Positions 33,080-41,254 of a stretch of 46,108 bases of DNA are shown piece after piece. Position numbers and translations under genes: made by a program. The notes beneath the pieces were generated by a model that did not search any database, was not told where the DNA came from, and saw only the letters and a list, made by a program, of their open reading frames with translations. The stretch comes from Streptomyces oceani (lineage in GTDB: Bacteria > Actinomycetota > Actinomycetes > Streptomycetales > Streptomycetaceae), in contig NZ_LJGU01000147.1 of the NCBI RefSeq assembly GCF_001751245.1, positions 1,947 through 48,054 of the forward strand, read 5' to 3'. How positions within the stretch are numbered: the first letter of the stretch is position 1; each line of letters starts with the position of its first letter.

Positions 33080-34168
33080 TCAGAGCCGGTGCACCGTCCG
33101 GCCGTCGCCCCAGTTGTCGATGGCCTTCTGGTCGGCGAAGGCCAGTGCCCGGAGCATGTTGCCGCCGTCGCTGGCGTCCACGGTCTTGCGCAGCCGGTGG
33201 TTGTACGCCTCCGGCAGCTTCGTGGTGCCGGCCTCGATGGTGTCGCCGTAGAACGGCTCGAAGGCGACGCCCGCGAAACCGGCGTGCCGCAGCAGCATGG
33301 GAAGGGTGTCGGCGGAGTAGAACATCAGGTGGTTCTTGGTGAAGCCGTTCCAGCCCGCCCCGTCCCGCTTGAGCAGCAGCGAGTTCGCGTTGACGCTGAG
33401 GAGCAGCAGCACTCCGCCGGGCCCTAGGAGGTTCCGGAAGGTGGTGAAGTCCTCGATGGGGCGCGGCAGGTGTGCTAGCACCGACCACAGCGTCACCACG
33501 TCGAAGCCGCCGGCGGAGATCTCCGGGATGTCCTCGGGTGCTCCGTGGTAGGCGGTGGCCGAGGAGAGTCGCTGGTTGGCCTGCTCGACGGAGTCCGGTG
33601 AGAGGTCGACACCGCAGGCGTCGAATCCCCGCTCCTCGGCCAGTTCCAGGAAGTAGCCGGCGCCACAGCCGAAGTCGAGCAGCCGCCGCTTGTTCCCCTC
33701 GGTGAAGACCGGGGAGAAGGAGTCCATGGTCAGGCGGTAGCGGCGCTGTCGCTTCTCGGCGTAGTCACCCGTCAGGAAGCTGCTGTAGTTCTTGGCGTAG
33801 AGGTCGCCCAGCCGCTCCGGGAGGATGTTGGGGTTGCGGTAGAGGAAGCCGCAGGAGGGGCAGTGCACCACGCGGTAGGACCACGCCCACTTGCCGTCCT
33901 TCTTCTTCTTGCTCCGGGGCCGGACGATCGGCTGCTGCCGCGTCTCGCCGCACATGTGGCAGCTGACGAACTCCTCGATGGGGCCCAACTTGGCGCGCGC
34001 CTGGTACTCCTCCATGGACATCACCGGGAAGCTCTGCAGGCGGGAGCGCCACTGCAACTCCCTGGCCAACCGTTCGCCGGGCCGTACGTACGGCAGCTGG
34101 GTCTCGGGGACCTTGTCGAAACGTGAGCCGTAAGCGGCGCGGCTGATCGCTCGTTTGGCTGACAACAT
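33080..34168 (-). CDS. SAM-dependent methyltransferase with N-terminal zinc-ribbon motif
   Basis: This 362-residue protein has two parts. The N-terminal region (residues 1 to about 130) carries CxxC pairs (SCHMCGE and HCPSCGFLYRNP) with a basic KKKKDGK insert, probably a zinc ribbon. The C-terminal class I methyltransferase has RLLDFGCGAGYFLELAEERG, ACGVDLSPDSVEQAN and FDVVTLWSVLAHLPRP. This is the layout of sugar/secondary-metabolite or rRNA-type Methyltransf_23 proteins. ATG 34168 was chosen because GGAAAGG lies 5 bp upstream; the codon at 34174 is also in frame. It is near the FG-GAP gene, but no biosynthetic cluster is evident. Confidence 0.87.
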   Translation of the reverse strand: MLSAKRAISRAAYGSRFDKVPETQLPYVRPGERLARELQWRSRLQSFPVMSMEEYQARAKLGPIEEFVSCHMCGETRQQPIVRPRSKKKKDGKWAWSYRVVHCPSCGFLYRNPNILPERLGDLYAKNYSSFLTGDYAEKRQRRYRLTMDSFSPVFTEGNKRRLLDFGCGAGYFLELAEERGFDACGVDLSPDSVEQANQRLSSATAYHGAPEDIPEISAGGFDVVTLWSVLAHLPRPIEDFTTFRNLLGPGGVLLLLSVNANSLLLKRDGAGWNGFTKNHLMFYSADTLPMLLRHAGFAGVAFEPFYGDTIEAGTTKLPEAYNHRLRKTVDASDGGNMLRALAFADQKAIDNWGDGRTVHRL

Positions 34169-34431
34169 ACGCACCTTTCCGAGGGGGGCTTTCCGGTCAG
34201 ACTGTCACCAAACCCTCAGATCACTCAAGCATCATTGTGCTGGAATCGTGTTCTCAGGGCGGCTTTGCTGTGATGATTTCGGGGCAGCGGCCGGGTGGAT
34301 CACCGCTCGCTGTCATCCGTGCGCGATACGCACCGGTACGCGTCCGGACTATCCGCGCGTTCCCCTGCCCGTACGTCCCCGTGCCCCCACGTCCCGGCGC
34401 CCGTGCCCGTACGTGCACGGGCGAGCCGTAC

Positions 34432-34471
34432 GTGCCGCGGCGGCCCGGAGGCCGTCCTGCCGCCGCGGCAC
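34432..34471 (-). terminator. Terminator of the FG-GAP protein gene
   Basis: GTGCCGCGGCGGC (34432-34444) pairs perfectly with GCCGCCGCGGCAC (34459-34471), 15 bp beyond the stop of the FG-GAP gene. The rest of the 34169-34485 gap is promoter sequence of the methyltransferase and shows no gene. Confidence 0.8.
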
Positions 34472-34485
34472 GGTCGCCGTGTCGG

Positions 34486-35922
34486 TCAGCGCGCGAACGC
34501 CTGGGCGAGGTTGCGCAGTTCGGGCGCCCCGAGGTTCTTCGGCCCGAACGACCGTGCCTCGGTGGTCACTCCCTCGTCCCCGCCGCGCAGCACCCAGGCG
34601 GCGCCGACGCCGGCGTTCTCGTTGGGCGCGCCGACCGCCACGTCCGCGTGGCCGTCGTTGTCCGCGTCCAGCATCCGCGTCGAGTCCCCGAAGCGGTCCT
34701 TCGCCTCGTGCTTGCCGGGGACCTCGGGAGTCGCCTGGTCCACGACCTGCGCGCCGTCGCCGGACAGACCGCCCTCGCCGCCCCGCAGCAGCACCATGGT
34801 GCCGGCCGCCTTCCTGCCCTGCGCGGTCTCGCCGGGGGAGCCCACGGCGATGTCCGCGTATCCGTCGCCGTTCACGTCACCCGCGTCCAGTGCCTCGCCG
34901 AACTCGTCCCCCTGTTCCTTCTTGCCGGGGACTCCCTCGGTGTCCTGGTCGATCACCGGGCCTGGCTCCTCGACGTTCGGGCCGCTGCTCGAACCGTAGA
35001 AGACCCGCACCGAGTTGGGCGGCTGGCTGGCGGCGTTCTGGGGGTGCGGGGACATCACGAGGTCGGCGTAGCCGTCCTTGTCGACGTCGCCGAGGGCGCC
35101 GGTCCTGCCGGCGGGCAGCCTGGTGTCGGTCGCCCGCAGTCCCTCCTCCGTTCCCTGGTAGAACTGCGCCGGGTGCGCGTTGTTCTCGTAGCGACTGAAC
35201 CGGACCAGGTCGTCCTTGCCGTCTCCGGTCATGTCGCCGGCGACGGTGTCGGCGGTGAAGTCGTTCGCCTCCGGAGCGGGGCCTAGTTTGGCGGGCACGC
35301 CCTCGCGGCTGAACGGGCCGAGCGCCAGCCCCTCCTGCTGGCCGCTCTCCAGGAAGAGGTCGGCCTTGCCGTCCCCGTTGAAGTCACCGCCGGTCAGGTC
35401 GTCGCCGTTGCCGCCGTCGTTGACGTAGACGCCGCCGTGCAGCCCCTTGTCAGAGCCCCACATCAGGATGGCGCCGCCGTCGTACTCGTCATGGTTCTTC
35501 TTCTCGACCCGTACGGCCAGGTCGGTGTAGCCGTCCCCGTCCAGGTCGCGGGCGACCGCCTCGGCGCCGAAGCGCGCGTTGGCCTGGGCGATGCCCGGCA
35601 CGTCCTCGTCCTGCTGGCTGATCACCTGGCGCTGCTCCGGGTCGGTGCCGTCCGCCGAGCCGTAGGTCACCGCCACGTAGCCGGCGTTGGACTCCCCGGA
35701 CACCTCGCTCTTCGGGGCGGTGGAGACCAGGTCGGCGTGGCCGTCCTTGTTGAAGTCGGCCTTCGGAGCGATCCCGACCGGCTTGGCCACGGTGGAGTCG
35801 CCGCCGTCGGCCGCCGTCCCGGCGCCGCTGTCGCCCATGGCGCCCCAGGCCACCGGGGCGGCGGCCACGGCCGCGGCGGCGACGGCCGTCGCGATGGTCG
35901 TACGGACTGTCCTCTTGCGCAC
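34486..35922 (-). CDS. Exported FG-GAP repeat (integrin-like beta-propeller) protein
   Basis: This 478-residue secreted protein starts with a signal peptide (RKRTVRTTIATAVAAAAVAAAPVAWG, probable cleavage after AWG-A). At least seven FG-GAP blades follow, each with a calcium-binding DxDxDGxxD loop: DFNKDGHADL, DLDGDGYTDL, DFNGDGKADL, DMTGDGKDDL, DVDKDGYADL, DVNGDGYADI and DADNDGHADV. It is a calcium-bound propeller, probably extracellular and adhesive; no catalytic domain is seen. GTG 35922 is preferred because GGGAG lies 9 bp upstream; ATG 35931 has that element directly touching it. Confidence 0.9.
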   Translation of the reverse strand: MRKRTVRTTIATAVAAAAVAAAPVAWGAMGDSGAGTAADGGDSTVAKPVGIAPKADFNKDGHADLVSTAPKSEVSGESNAGYVAVTYGSADGTDPEQRQVISQQDEDVPGIAQANARFGAEAVARDLDGDGYTDLAVRVEKKNHDEYDGGAILMWGSDKGLHGGVYVNDGGNGDDLTGGDFNGDGKADLFLESGQQEGLALGPFSREGVPAKLGPAPEANDFTADTVAGDMTGDGKDDLVRFSRYENNAHPAQFYQGTEEGLRATDTRLPAGRTGALGDVDKDGYADLVMSPHPQNAASQPPNSVRVFYGSSSGPNVEEPGPVIDQDTEGVPGKKEQGDEFGEALDAGDVNGDGYADIAVGSPGETAQGRKAAGTMVLLRGGEGGLSGDGAQVVDQATPEVPGKHEAKDRFGDSTRMLDADNDGHADVAVGAPNENAGVGAAWVLRGGDEGVTTEARSFGPKNLGAPELRNLAQAFAR

Positions 35923-36159
35923 GGAATTCATCTCCCGATTCGGGTGGGGGGTAGCGGAGGCCGTTGTCGATGTCCCGGAGGGTCGGCCCGGTAGTGCGTA
36001 CACGGCCTCGGATGCCTGTAGGACTTGCGTGGCGGGGCGGCGGTTGTACGCCGCCGCCGTCGGTTTTGCCGTACACCCGCGGTGGCGCCCGGTGGCGCCC
36101 GTACGTACGGGGAAAAGCGCAGGGCAGAAGGGGAGTTGGCAGGTTTGTGAAAATCACGT

Positions 36160-36370
36160 GGCGGGAAACTGTTTGCCGCGTGGATCACCTCCATACCGGC
36201 GGCGAGCACAACGTCGCGACGGGACCAGCCCCGCGGGCGAGGGGAGCACGCGTTCGGTGCGTGTGACCACGTGGTGATGGCGGGACCAGCAGCGGGCGTG
36301 GGGAAGCACACCCTGCTCGTGGCCTGGGCGGGCGTCACACGGAGAACCTTCCGCAGCCGCGGGTAGCGAC
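36160..36370 (-). CRISPR. Degenerate type I-E-like CRISPR remnant, four repeats
   Basis: Four repeat-like units end at 36188, 36249, 36309 and 36370, spaced 61, 60 and 61 bp, the period of type I-E arrays (29-bp repeat plus 32-bp spacer). The best unit, 36221-36249, begins GGGACCAGCCCCGC and ends GAGGGGAGCAC, very close to typical Streptomyces I-E repeats read in reverse. The next (36282-36309) begins GGGACCAGC and ends GGGGAAGCAC. The outer two (36160-36188, 36341/2-36370) are more eroded. The intervening spacers are about 32 nt. No cas genes are present in the window. This is inferred from spacing and similarity alone. Confidence 0.5.
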
Positions 36371-36462
36371 TCCGTCGAGATGTGCACGCGCGGCTGACGA
36401 GGGGACGCAACTTTCGAGGCCGACTCCGCTTGCCCGGGCGTGCGTCGGGGCGCCCGCTGTGC

Positions 36463-37377
36463 TCAGACCGCCGGGCCGGAGGCGATCGTCTCGGCGTGGT
36501 CGAGCAGTTCGGTGACGCTCGTCGCCGTCTGCTGCAGGTCGATGAACACCTCGTCGACGCCGGCCGCCTGGACCTCCACCAGGTAGTCGACGAGCTGCGC
36601 CACCGTGCCGTGGCCGGGCTTGGCCTCCGCTGGGGTCGGCTCGTCGGTCAGCCGTGCGTTGATACGGAGCGCGCGGCGCAGGGCCTGTGGGTCCCGCCCG
36701 GCGTGCACCGCCGAGTCGACGGCCCGCTGCCACAGCTCGTTGAGCCGGGTGATCGGCATCGCCACCGGGAGCCAGCCGTCCGCGCGTCGCCCGAGGCGTT
36801 CCATCGTGGCGGGCGAGTAGCCGCCCAAGAGTACGGGCGGGCGCGGCCGTTGCACGGGCTTGGGCGAGATCGCCGAAGGCGGCACGGACCAGCGTTCGCC
36901 GCTGTGCTCGACCCGGTCCGTCGTCCAGATCGCGTCGACCACGTCCAGCCACTCCTCCAGCCGTGCTCCCCGCCGCTGCCACGGCACACCGGCGGCCTCG
37001 TACTCGTCGCGCGACCAGCCGAGTCCGATGCCCACGTCGAGCCGGCCGCCGCTGATCACGTCGAGCGTCGTCAGGGTGCGTGCCAGCAGTACGGGCGGGT
37101 GCCACAGGGCGTTGAGCGTGCTGGTGCCCAGCCGGACGTGCTCGGTGGCCTCGGCCGCGACGGTCAGCACGGTGAGCGGGTCGAGGAAGGTGTCGTACGC
37201 CGAGGGCATCGCCCCCTTGCTGCCGGGATACGCGTCCTGGGGTCGTATAGGCGACAGGATGCGGTCGCCGGTCCAGAGACTCTGGTAGCCGAGTTCCTCG
37301 GCGGCGCGCGCGACCGTACGGATGGCCTCGGGCCGGGCGAACGGTCCGTACTGCGATATGGCGAGGCCCATGCGCAT
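36463..37377 (-). CDS. LLM-class F420-dependent oxidoreductase
   Basis: This 304-residue TIM-barrel protein is of the luciferase-like monooxygenase class. It has RMGLAISQYGPFARPE at the N-terminus, ELGYQSLWTGDRIL, the central RLGTSTLNALWHPPVLLARTLTTLDVISGGRLDVGIGLGWSRDEYEAAG, and RPPVLLGGYSPATMERLGRRADGW. The ISGGR-DVGIGLGW motif and the HPP are typical of F420-dependent actinobacterial enzymes. The substrate is unknown. The start is ATG 37377 or 37371; TTG 37386 is also in frame. It is flanked by the CRISPR-like remnant and a pseudogene, so the area looks like accessory sequence. Confidence 0.9.
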   Translation of the reverse strand: MRMGLAISQYGPFARPEAIRTVARAAEELGYQSLWTGDRILSPIRPQDAYPGSKGAMPSAYDTFLDPLTVLTVAAEATEHVRLGTSTLNALWHPPVLLARTLTTLDVISGGRLDVGIGLGWSRDEYEAAGVPWQRRGARLEEWLDVVDAIWTTDRVEHSGERWSVPPSAISPKPVQRPRPPVLLGGYSPATMERLGRRADGWLPVAMPITRLNELWQRAVDSAVHAGRDPQALRRALRINARLTDEPTPAEAKPGHGTVAQLVDYLVEVQAAGVDEVFIDLQQTATSVTELLDHAETIASGPAV

Positions 37378-37489
37378 GGGGGTCAATTCTCCGATGGGGG
37401 ATGGCTGGTGGCTTGGCGGCTGCGGTATACGGTAACTCCGCCCGCGCGTCTGGCCGCGGCCACCCGGCTAGTTGTCACGCGCACAACCT

Positions 37490-37944
37490 CGGCTTCGGCC
37501 ACGCGTATCGCGCTCTCAGCGCGGACGGCCCCGCCCAGCCAGGCCGACCTGGCGGCCCAACTGGGCACCGACCAGGGCGGGACCGATCACATCAGCCAGG
37601 TCACCAACGTGCTCAACAACAACCTCGGCACGAGCTGGTACGAGACCAAGGAGATGCCGAACGACCCGCCCACACAGCCCGGAAGGACCTGCTGTGGCGC
37701 GACATCGTGCTCGACATCAGCAACAACTACCCGCTGGTCACCAACATCTTCGCGCCTCCCGGTAACCGCCTCCCGGCTACCCGCCGGGCCAGACGATCTA
37801 CCATTACTTCACCGTCATCGGCGATGACGACGTCAACCGGACCGTCCGCATCGCCGACCCCGCCTCCTTCGGTGGTAGCCACATCTACTGACTCTCCTTC
37901 GACCAACTCGCCTCGCTCGTCCCCCGAAGGGTTACGCGGCCTGA
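37490..37944 (+). pseudogene. Decayed C39-type peptidase gene (multiple frameshifts and a nonsense codon)
   Basis: Pieces of one protein are readable in three frames: TRIALSARTAPPSQADLAAQ and GTDHISQVTNVLNNNLGTSW in the first; ARKDLLWRDIVLDISNNYPL and VTNIFAPPGNR in the second; PGYPPGQTIYHYFTVIGDDD and RIADPASFGGSHIY in the third. A TGA at 37889-37891 follows SHIY where TGG (Trp) is expected. LSFDQLASLVP then continues, and one more lost C before AAGGGTTACGCGGCCTGA breaks the end. Single-base losses near 37673, 37771 and 37922 plus TGG-to-TGA explain all breaks. The upstream part with the catalytic Cys is unrecognisable. The segments match actinomycete C39-like secreted peptidases. Confidence 0.75.
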
Positions 37945-38210
37945 GCCGTCACCTGGCCGGCCGTTGAACCCGCAGTCTGGCCCGGTGGCGCGTACGGCGC
38001 GTAAGGCGCGTACGGGCCAACCCGAGCCGGCCACCTCCGCTGATCACCCGGACGACCTCGCTCACCCGTCGACCCGGCCCATCCCATCGACCCAGCGGGT
38101 CGGACACCCCAGCGGGCCAGAGGCGGGGCTTCGTGCGCGCCCCGCGCGTGGGCGGCACGGGACGCGGATCCCGTCGGGGGCGTGCGCTCGACGGAGTGCG
38201 CCGGGCGGCA

Positions 38211-38227
38211 CATATAGGCTTCCGGGT
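38211..38227 (+). promoter_or_regulatory. Probable -10 of the IclR gene, near-leaderless
   Basis: CATATAGG at 38211-38218 is one of few A/T-rich stretches here and lies about 10 bp before the ATG at 38228. The mRNA leader would be nearly absent. Confidence 0.4.
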
Positions 38228-39010
38228 ATGAGCAGCAACGGTCGGGTGCGCGACACCTCGGTCCAGTCGGTGGATCGGGCGGTGTCGATTCTCCAGGTGC
38301 TGGCCGCGCGGGGGCCGTCCGGCATCACCGGGATCGCCCAGTCTCTGGAGATCAACAAGTCCACCGTGTTCCGTCTGCTGGCCACCCTCGAGGCGCGTGG
38401 GCTGGTCGAGCAGGACAGCGAGCGAGGGCGGTACCGCATCGGCTACACCGTGGTCGAACTGGCTGGTGGGGCGACCAAGGGGAACGACCTGTCGCTGTTG
38501 AGCCGCCCCGTCTGTCAGGAGCTGGCCGCGGCCACCGGGGAGACGGTGAACCTGGCGGTCCATGACGGCGAGGCGGTGATCAGTATCGACCAGGTGATCA
38601 GCAGCGCGGCCATCACCAGCATCGACTGGGTCGGCAAGCGTACGCCGATGCACGCCACATCGGCGGGCAAGGTCTTCTTGGCGAACATGCCCCAAGACGA
38701 GGCCGACGAGATCCTCGCGCAGCCATTGGAGCGGTTCACGCCGCACACGGTCACGGACCCGGCGCGTCTGCGGGAGGAGTTGGAGTCCGTGCGCGCGCGG
38801 GGTTACAGCGCCATCAGCGAGGAGCATGAGATCGGACTGGCCGCCCTCTCTGCCCCCGTGCGTTCGCTGAACGGCGAGGTGGTGGCGACGGTGACGCTCT
38901 CCGGGCCGACGTTCCGCATCGACACGCGTACGGTCGCGGGGCTCGCCGAGCAGCTCGTCGCTGCCGGCGATCGGATCTCCTGGCGCAAGGGCTATATCAG
39001 GCGCGGTTGA
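38228..39010 (+). CDS. IclR-family transcriptional regulator
   Basis: This 260-residue regulator has an N-terminal winged helix (SVDRAVSILQVLAARGPSGITGIAQSLEINKSTVFRLLATLEARGLVEQ) and an IclR effector domain (about 80-250) with the signature segments LAVHDGEAVISIDQV, HATSAGKVFLANM and GYSAISEEHEIGLAALSAPVRS. It lies 163 bp upstream of the demethylase operon, in the same direction, and that gap carries a perfect IclR-type palindrome. It almost certainly controls that operon; the ligand is probably a betaine or derivative. Confidence 0.94.
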   Translation: MSSNGRVRDTSVQSVDRAVSILQVLAARGPSGITGIAQSLEINKSTVFRLLATLEARGLVEQDSERGRYRIGYTVVELAGGATKGNDLSLLSRPVCQELAAATGETVNLAVHDGEAVISIDQVISSAAITSIDWVGKRTPMHATSAGKVFLANMPQDEADEILAQPLERFTPHTVTDPARLREELESVRARGYSAISEEHEIGLAALSAPVRSLNGEVVATVTLSGPTFRIDTRTVAGLAEQLVAAGDRISWRKGYIRRG

Positions 39011-39059
39011 CCGCTCTCCTCCGGGGGTTGACGGCGTGGGCGCGCGGGGCCCACAGTTG

Positions 39060-39092
39060 TTTCGCATCGTGTTTATGTTTCGCAATGCGAAA
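39060..39092 (+). promoter_or_regulatory. IclR-type operator
   Basis: TTTCGCAATGCGAAA (39078-39092) is a perfect 7-bp inverted repeat around one base. A matching half-site TTTCGCAT begins at 39060. TTTCGC-N3-GCGAAA sites are well known for IclR-family regulators. It lies 82 bp before the first operon gene. A possible -35 TTGACG is at 39028-39033. Confidence 0.75.
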
Positions 39093-39173
39093 CCGTGTGT
39101 CGATCTTCTCTCGTTGAGTCCGGCCCGTACCACAGCGTCGTCAGTCCGCCACGGAGCTTCCCTAGGAGCGGTT

Positions 39174-41234
39174 GTGCGTACTCAGACCACGAACATCGAT
39201 CCCCTGCTCCAGCCTTTCCAGCTCAAGCACCTGACCCTGCCCAACCGAGTGGTCAGCACTTCCCATGAACCGGCGTTCGGCCAGGACGGGCTCCCCGGTG
39301 ACCGTTACCGCGCCTACCACCTGGAGAAGGCGCGTGGCGGGGTCGGTCTGACGATGATCGGCGGATCGGCCGTTGTCTCCCCGGACAGTCCGCCGGCGTT
39401 CGGCAATCTGCTGCTGTACCGGGACGACATCGTCCCGTGGTTGCGCAGGCTGGCAGACGAGGTGCACGAGGCCGGAGCGGCCGTCATGTGCCAGGTCACC
39501 CACCTCGGCCGCCGTACCAGCAACTACTCCGGCGACTGGCTGCCGGTGGTGGCCGCCTCTCCGCTGCGCGAGCCCGCGCACCGGGCGTTTCCCAAGACCG
39601 CCGAGCCGTGGGACCTGGACCGGGTCGTCGCCGACTACGCCGCCGCGGCGCGGCGTTGCCGGGACGCCGGCCTCGACGGCATCGAGTTGCAGTGCTACGG
39701 GCACTTCCTGGACGGTTTCCTGTCCCCCGCGACGAACCATCGGGAGGACGAGCTCGGCGGCGACCTGGAGCGTCGGATGGTCGTCCCGCTCCGGGTCATC
39801 CGGGCGGTGCGCGCGGCCGTCGGGCCGGACTTCCTCGTGGGTGCGCGGATGGCGCTCGACGAGGACCTTCCGCACGGCCTGACCTTCGACGAGGCACTGG
39901 TGGCGGCCCGGCGGTTCAGCGCCGCGGGCATCGACTTCGTCAGCGCCATCCACGGCACTATCGAGAGCGACGCCTCCCTGGCCCGGACCATCCCCTCGAT
40001 GGGCACGCCGCTGGGACCCTTCCTGGAGTTCACCGGGGAGGTACGTCGGGCGCTCGACCTGCCCGTGATGCACGCGGCCCGGATCGCCGACCCGGCCACC
40101 GCGCGGCACGCCCTACGAGAGGGGCTGCTGGACCTGGTCGGCATGACCCGGGCGCAGATCGCCGACCCACATCTGGTCGCCAAGATCCGCTCCGGCCGGG
40201 AGGACCGTATCCGGCCCTGTGTCGGCGCGAGTTACTGCCTGGACGCGATCTACGACTCCGGGGACACCAAGTGTGTCCACAACCCCGCTACCGGACGCGA
40301 ACTCCGGATTCCGCACACGATTCCCCCGTCCGTGGGGCGTCGCCGCGCGGCGGTGGTGGTCGGGGCCGGCCCGGCCGGGCTCGAAGCCGCCCGGGTCCTG
40401 GGCGAACGCGGCCACCACGTCGTGCTGTTCGAGGCCGCCGACGAACCCGGCGGACAGGTGCGGCTCGCCGCGTCGAACCCCCGCCGCCGTGACCTGCTCG
40501 GCGTCGTCGACTGGCGAGTCACCGAGTGCCGGCACCACGACGTCGACCTGCGGTTGGGCACCTACGCCGAAGCCCGGGACGTGCTCGCCGAACACCCCGA
40601 CCTGGTCATCATCGCCTCCGGCGGGATGCCCAACCGGTCCTTCCTGCCCGTCGGCGCCGACCTGGTCGCCGACACCTGGGACGTCGCCTCCGGAGCGTTG
40701 CGCCCGCACGACGGCAGCGAGGTGCTCGTCTACGACGACCACGGGGGCTACCCGGCGATGGACGCCGTGGAGCTCCTCGCCCCGACCGGTGCCCGGCTGT
40801 GCTACGTGACCCCGGAACGCACCCTGGCCCCCGACGTCGGCAGCATGAACTCCCCGGCCTACCTGCGGACCTTCGCCGAGCACGAGGTCGACACCGTGCT
40901 CGCCCAGCGGTTGCGCGCGGTGCGCCGAACCGGGGACGGCCGACTCGCCGTGACACTCCACAGCGAGTACGCGGGGACCGAGATCGAACGGATCGTCGAC
41001 CACGTGGTGGTCGAGCACGGCACCCTTCCGAACGACGAGCTGTACACCGACCTGCTGCCCGCGTCCCGCAACCACGGCGAGGTCGACCACCGCGCCCTGC
41101 TGGCGCACGAGGAACAGACCGTCCTGCGCAACGACGCCGGCCGGTACCAGCTGTTCCGTATCGGTGACGCGGTCACCAGCCGCAACATCCACGCCGCCGT
41201 CTACGACGCCCTGCGGTTGTGCCTGCCGGTCTGA
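39174..41234 (+). CDS. NADH:flavin oxidoreductase, DgcA/StcD-like N-demethylase
   Basis: This 686-residue protein is built like dimethylglycine demethylase DgcA, N-methylproline demethylase StcD and 2,4-dienoyl-CoA reductase. It has an FMN TIM barrel (about 1-350: LKHLTLPNRVVSTSHEPAF, QVTHLGRRTS, GIELQCYGHFLDGFLSPATNHREDELGG, SAIHGT), an iron-sulphur segment (RPCVGASYCLD, then KCVHNP), and a Rossmann FAD/NAD module (VVVGAGPAGLEAARVLGERG). One of the usual four cluster cysteines is Ala (CxxAxxC). It would oxidise an N-methyl amine such as dimethylglycine or N-methylproline. GTG 39174 has AGGAG 5 bp upstream. First gene of the operon. Confidence 0.9.
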   Translation: MRTQTTNIDPLLQPFQLKHLTLPNRVVSTSHEPAFGQDGLPGDRYRAYHLEKARGGVGLTMIGGSAVVSPDSPPAFGNLLLYRDDIVPWLRRLADEVHEAGAAVMCQVTHLGRRTSNYSGDWLPVVAASPLREPAHRAFPKTAEPWDLDRVVADYAAAARRCRDAGLDGIELQCYGHFLDGFLSPATNHREDELGGDLERRMVVPLRVIRAVRAAVGPDFLVGARMALDEDLPHGLTFDEALVAARRFSAAGIDFVSAIHGTIESDASLARTIPSMGTPLGPFLEFTGEVRRALDLPVMHAARIADPATARHALREGLLDLVGMTRAQIADPHLVAKIRSGREDRIRPCVGASYCLDAIYDSGDTKCVHNPATGRELRIPHTIPPSVGRRRAAVVVGAGPAGLEAARVLGERGHHVVLFEAADEPGGQVRLAASNPRRRDLLGVVDWRVTECRHHDVDLRLGTYAEARDVLAEHPDLVIIASGGMPNRSFLPVGADLVADTWDVASGALRPHDGSEVLVYDDHGGYPAMDAVELLAPTGARLCYVTPERTLAPDVGSMNSPAYLRTFAEHEVDTVLAQRLRAVRRTGDGRLAVTLHSEYAGTEIERIVDHVVVEHGTLPNDELYTDLLPASRNHGEVDHRALLAHEEQTVLRNDAGRYQLFRIGDAVTSRNIHAAVYDALRLCLPV

Positions 41235-41254
41235 CGAGCGATCGGAGAGACCAG

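Noticed and set aside
36099..36127. A fifth CRISPR-like unit before 36160
   Set aside because: The ending does not fall on the 61-bp period and the sequence match is weak.
36385..36411. A further CRISPR-like unit ending CGAGGGGACGCAAC
   Set aside because: It shares a short tail with the best repeat but lies 41 bp after the previous unit, so it was left out of the array.
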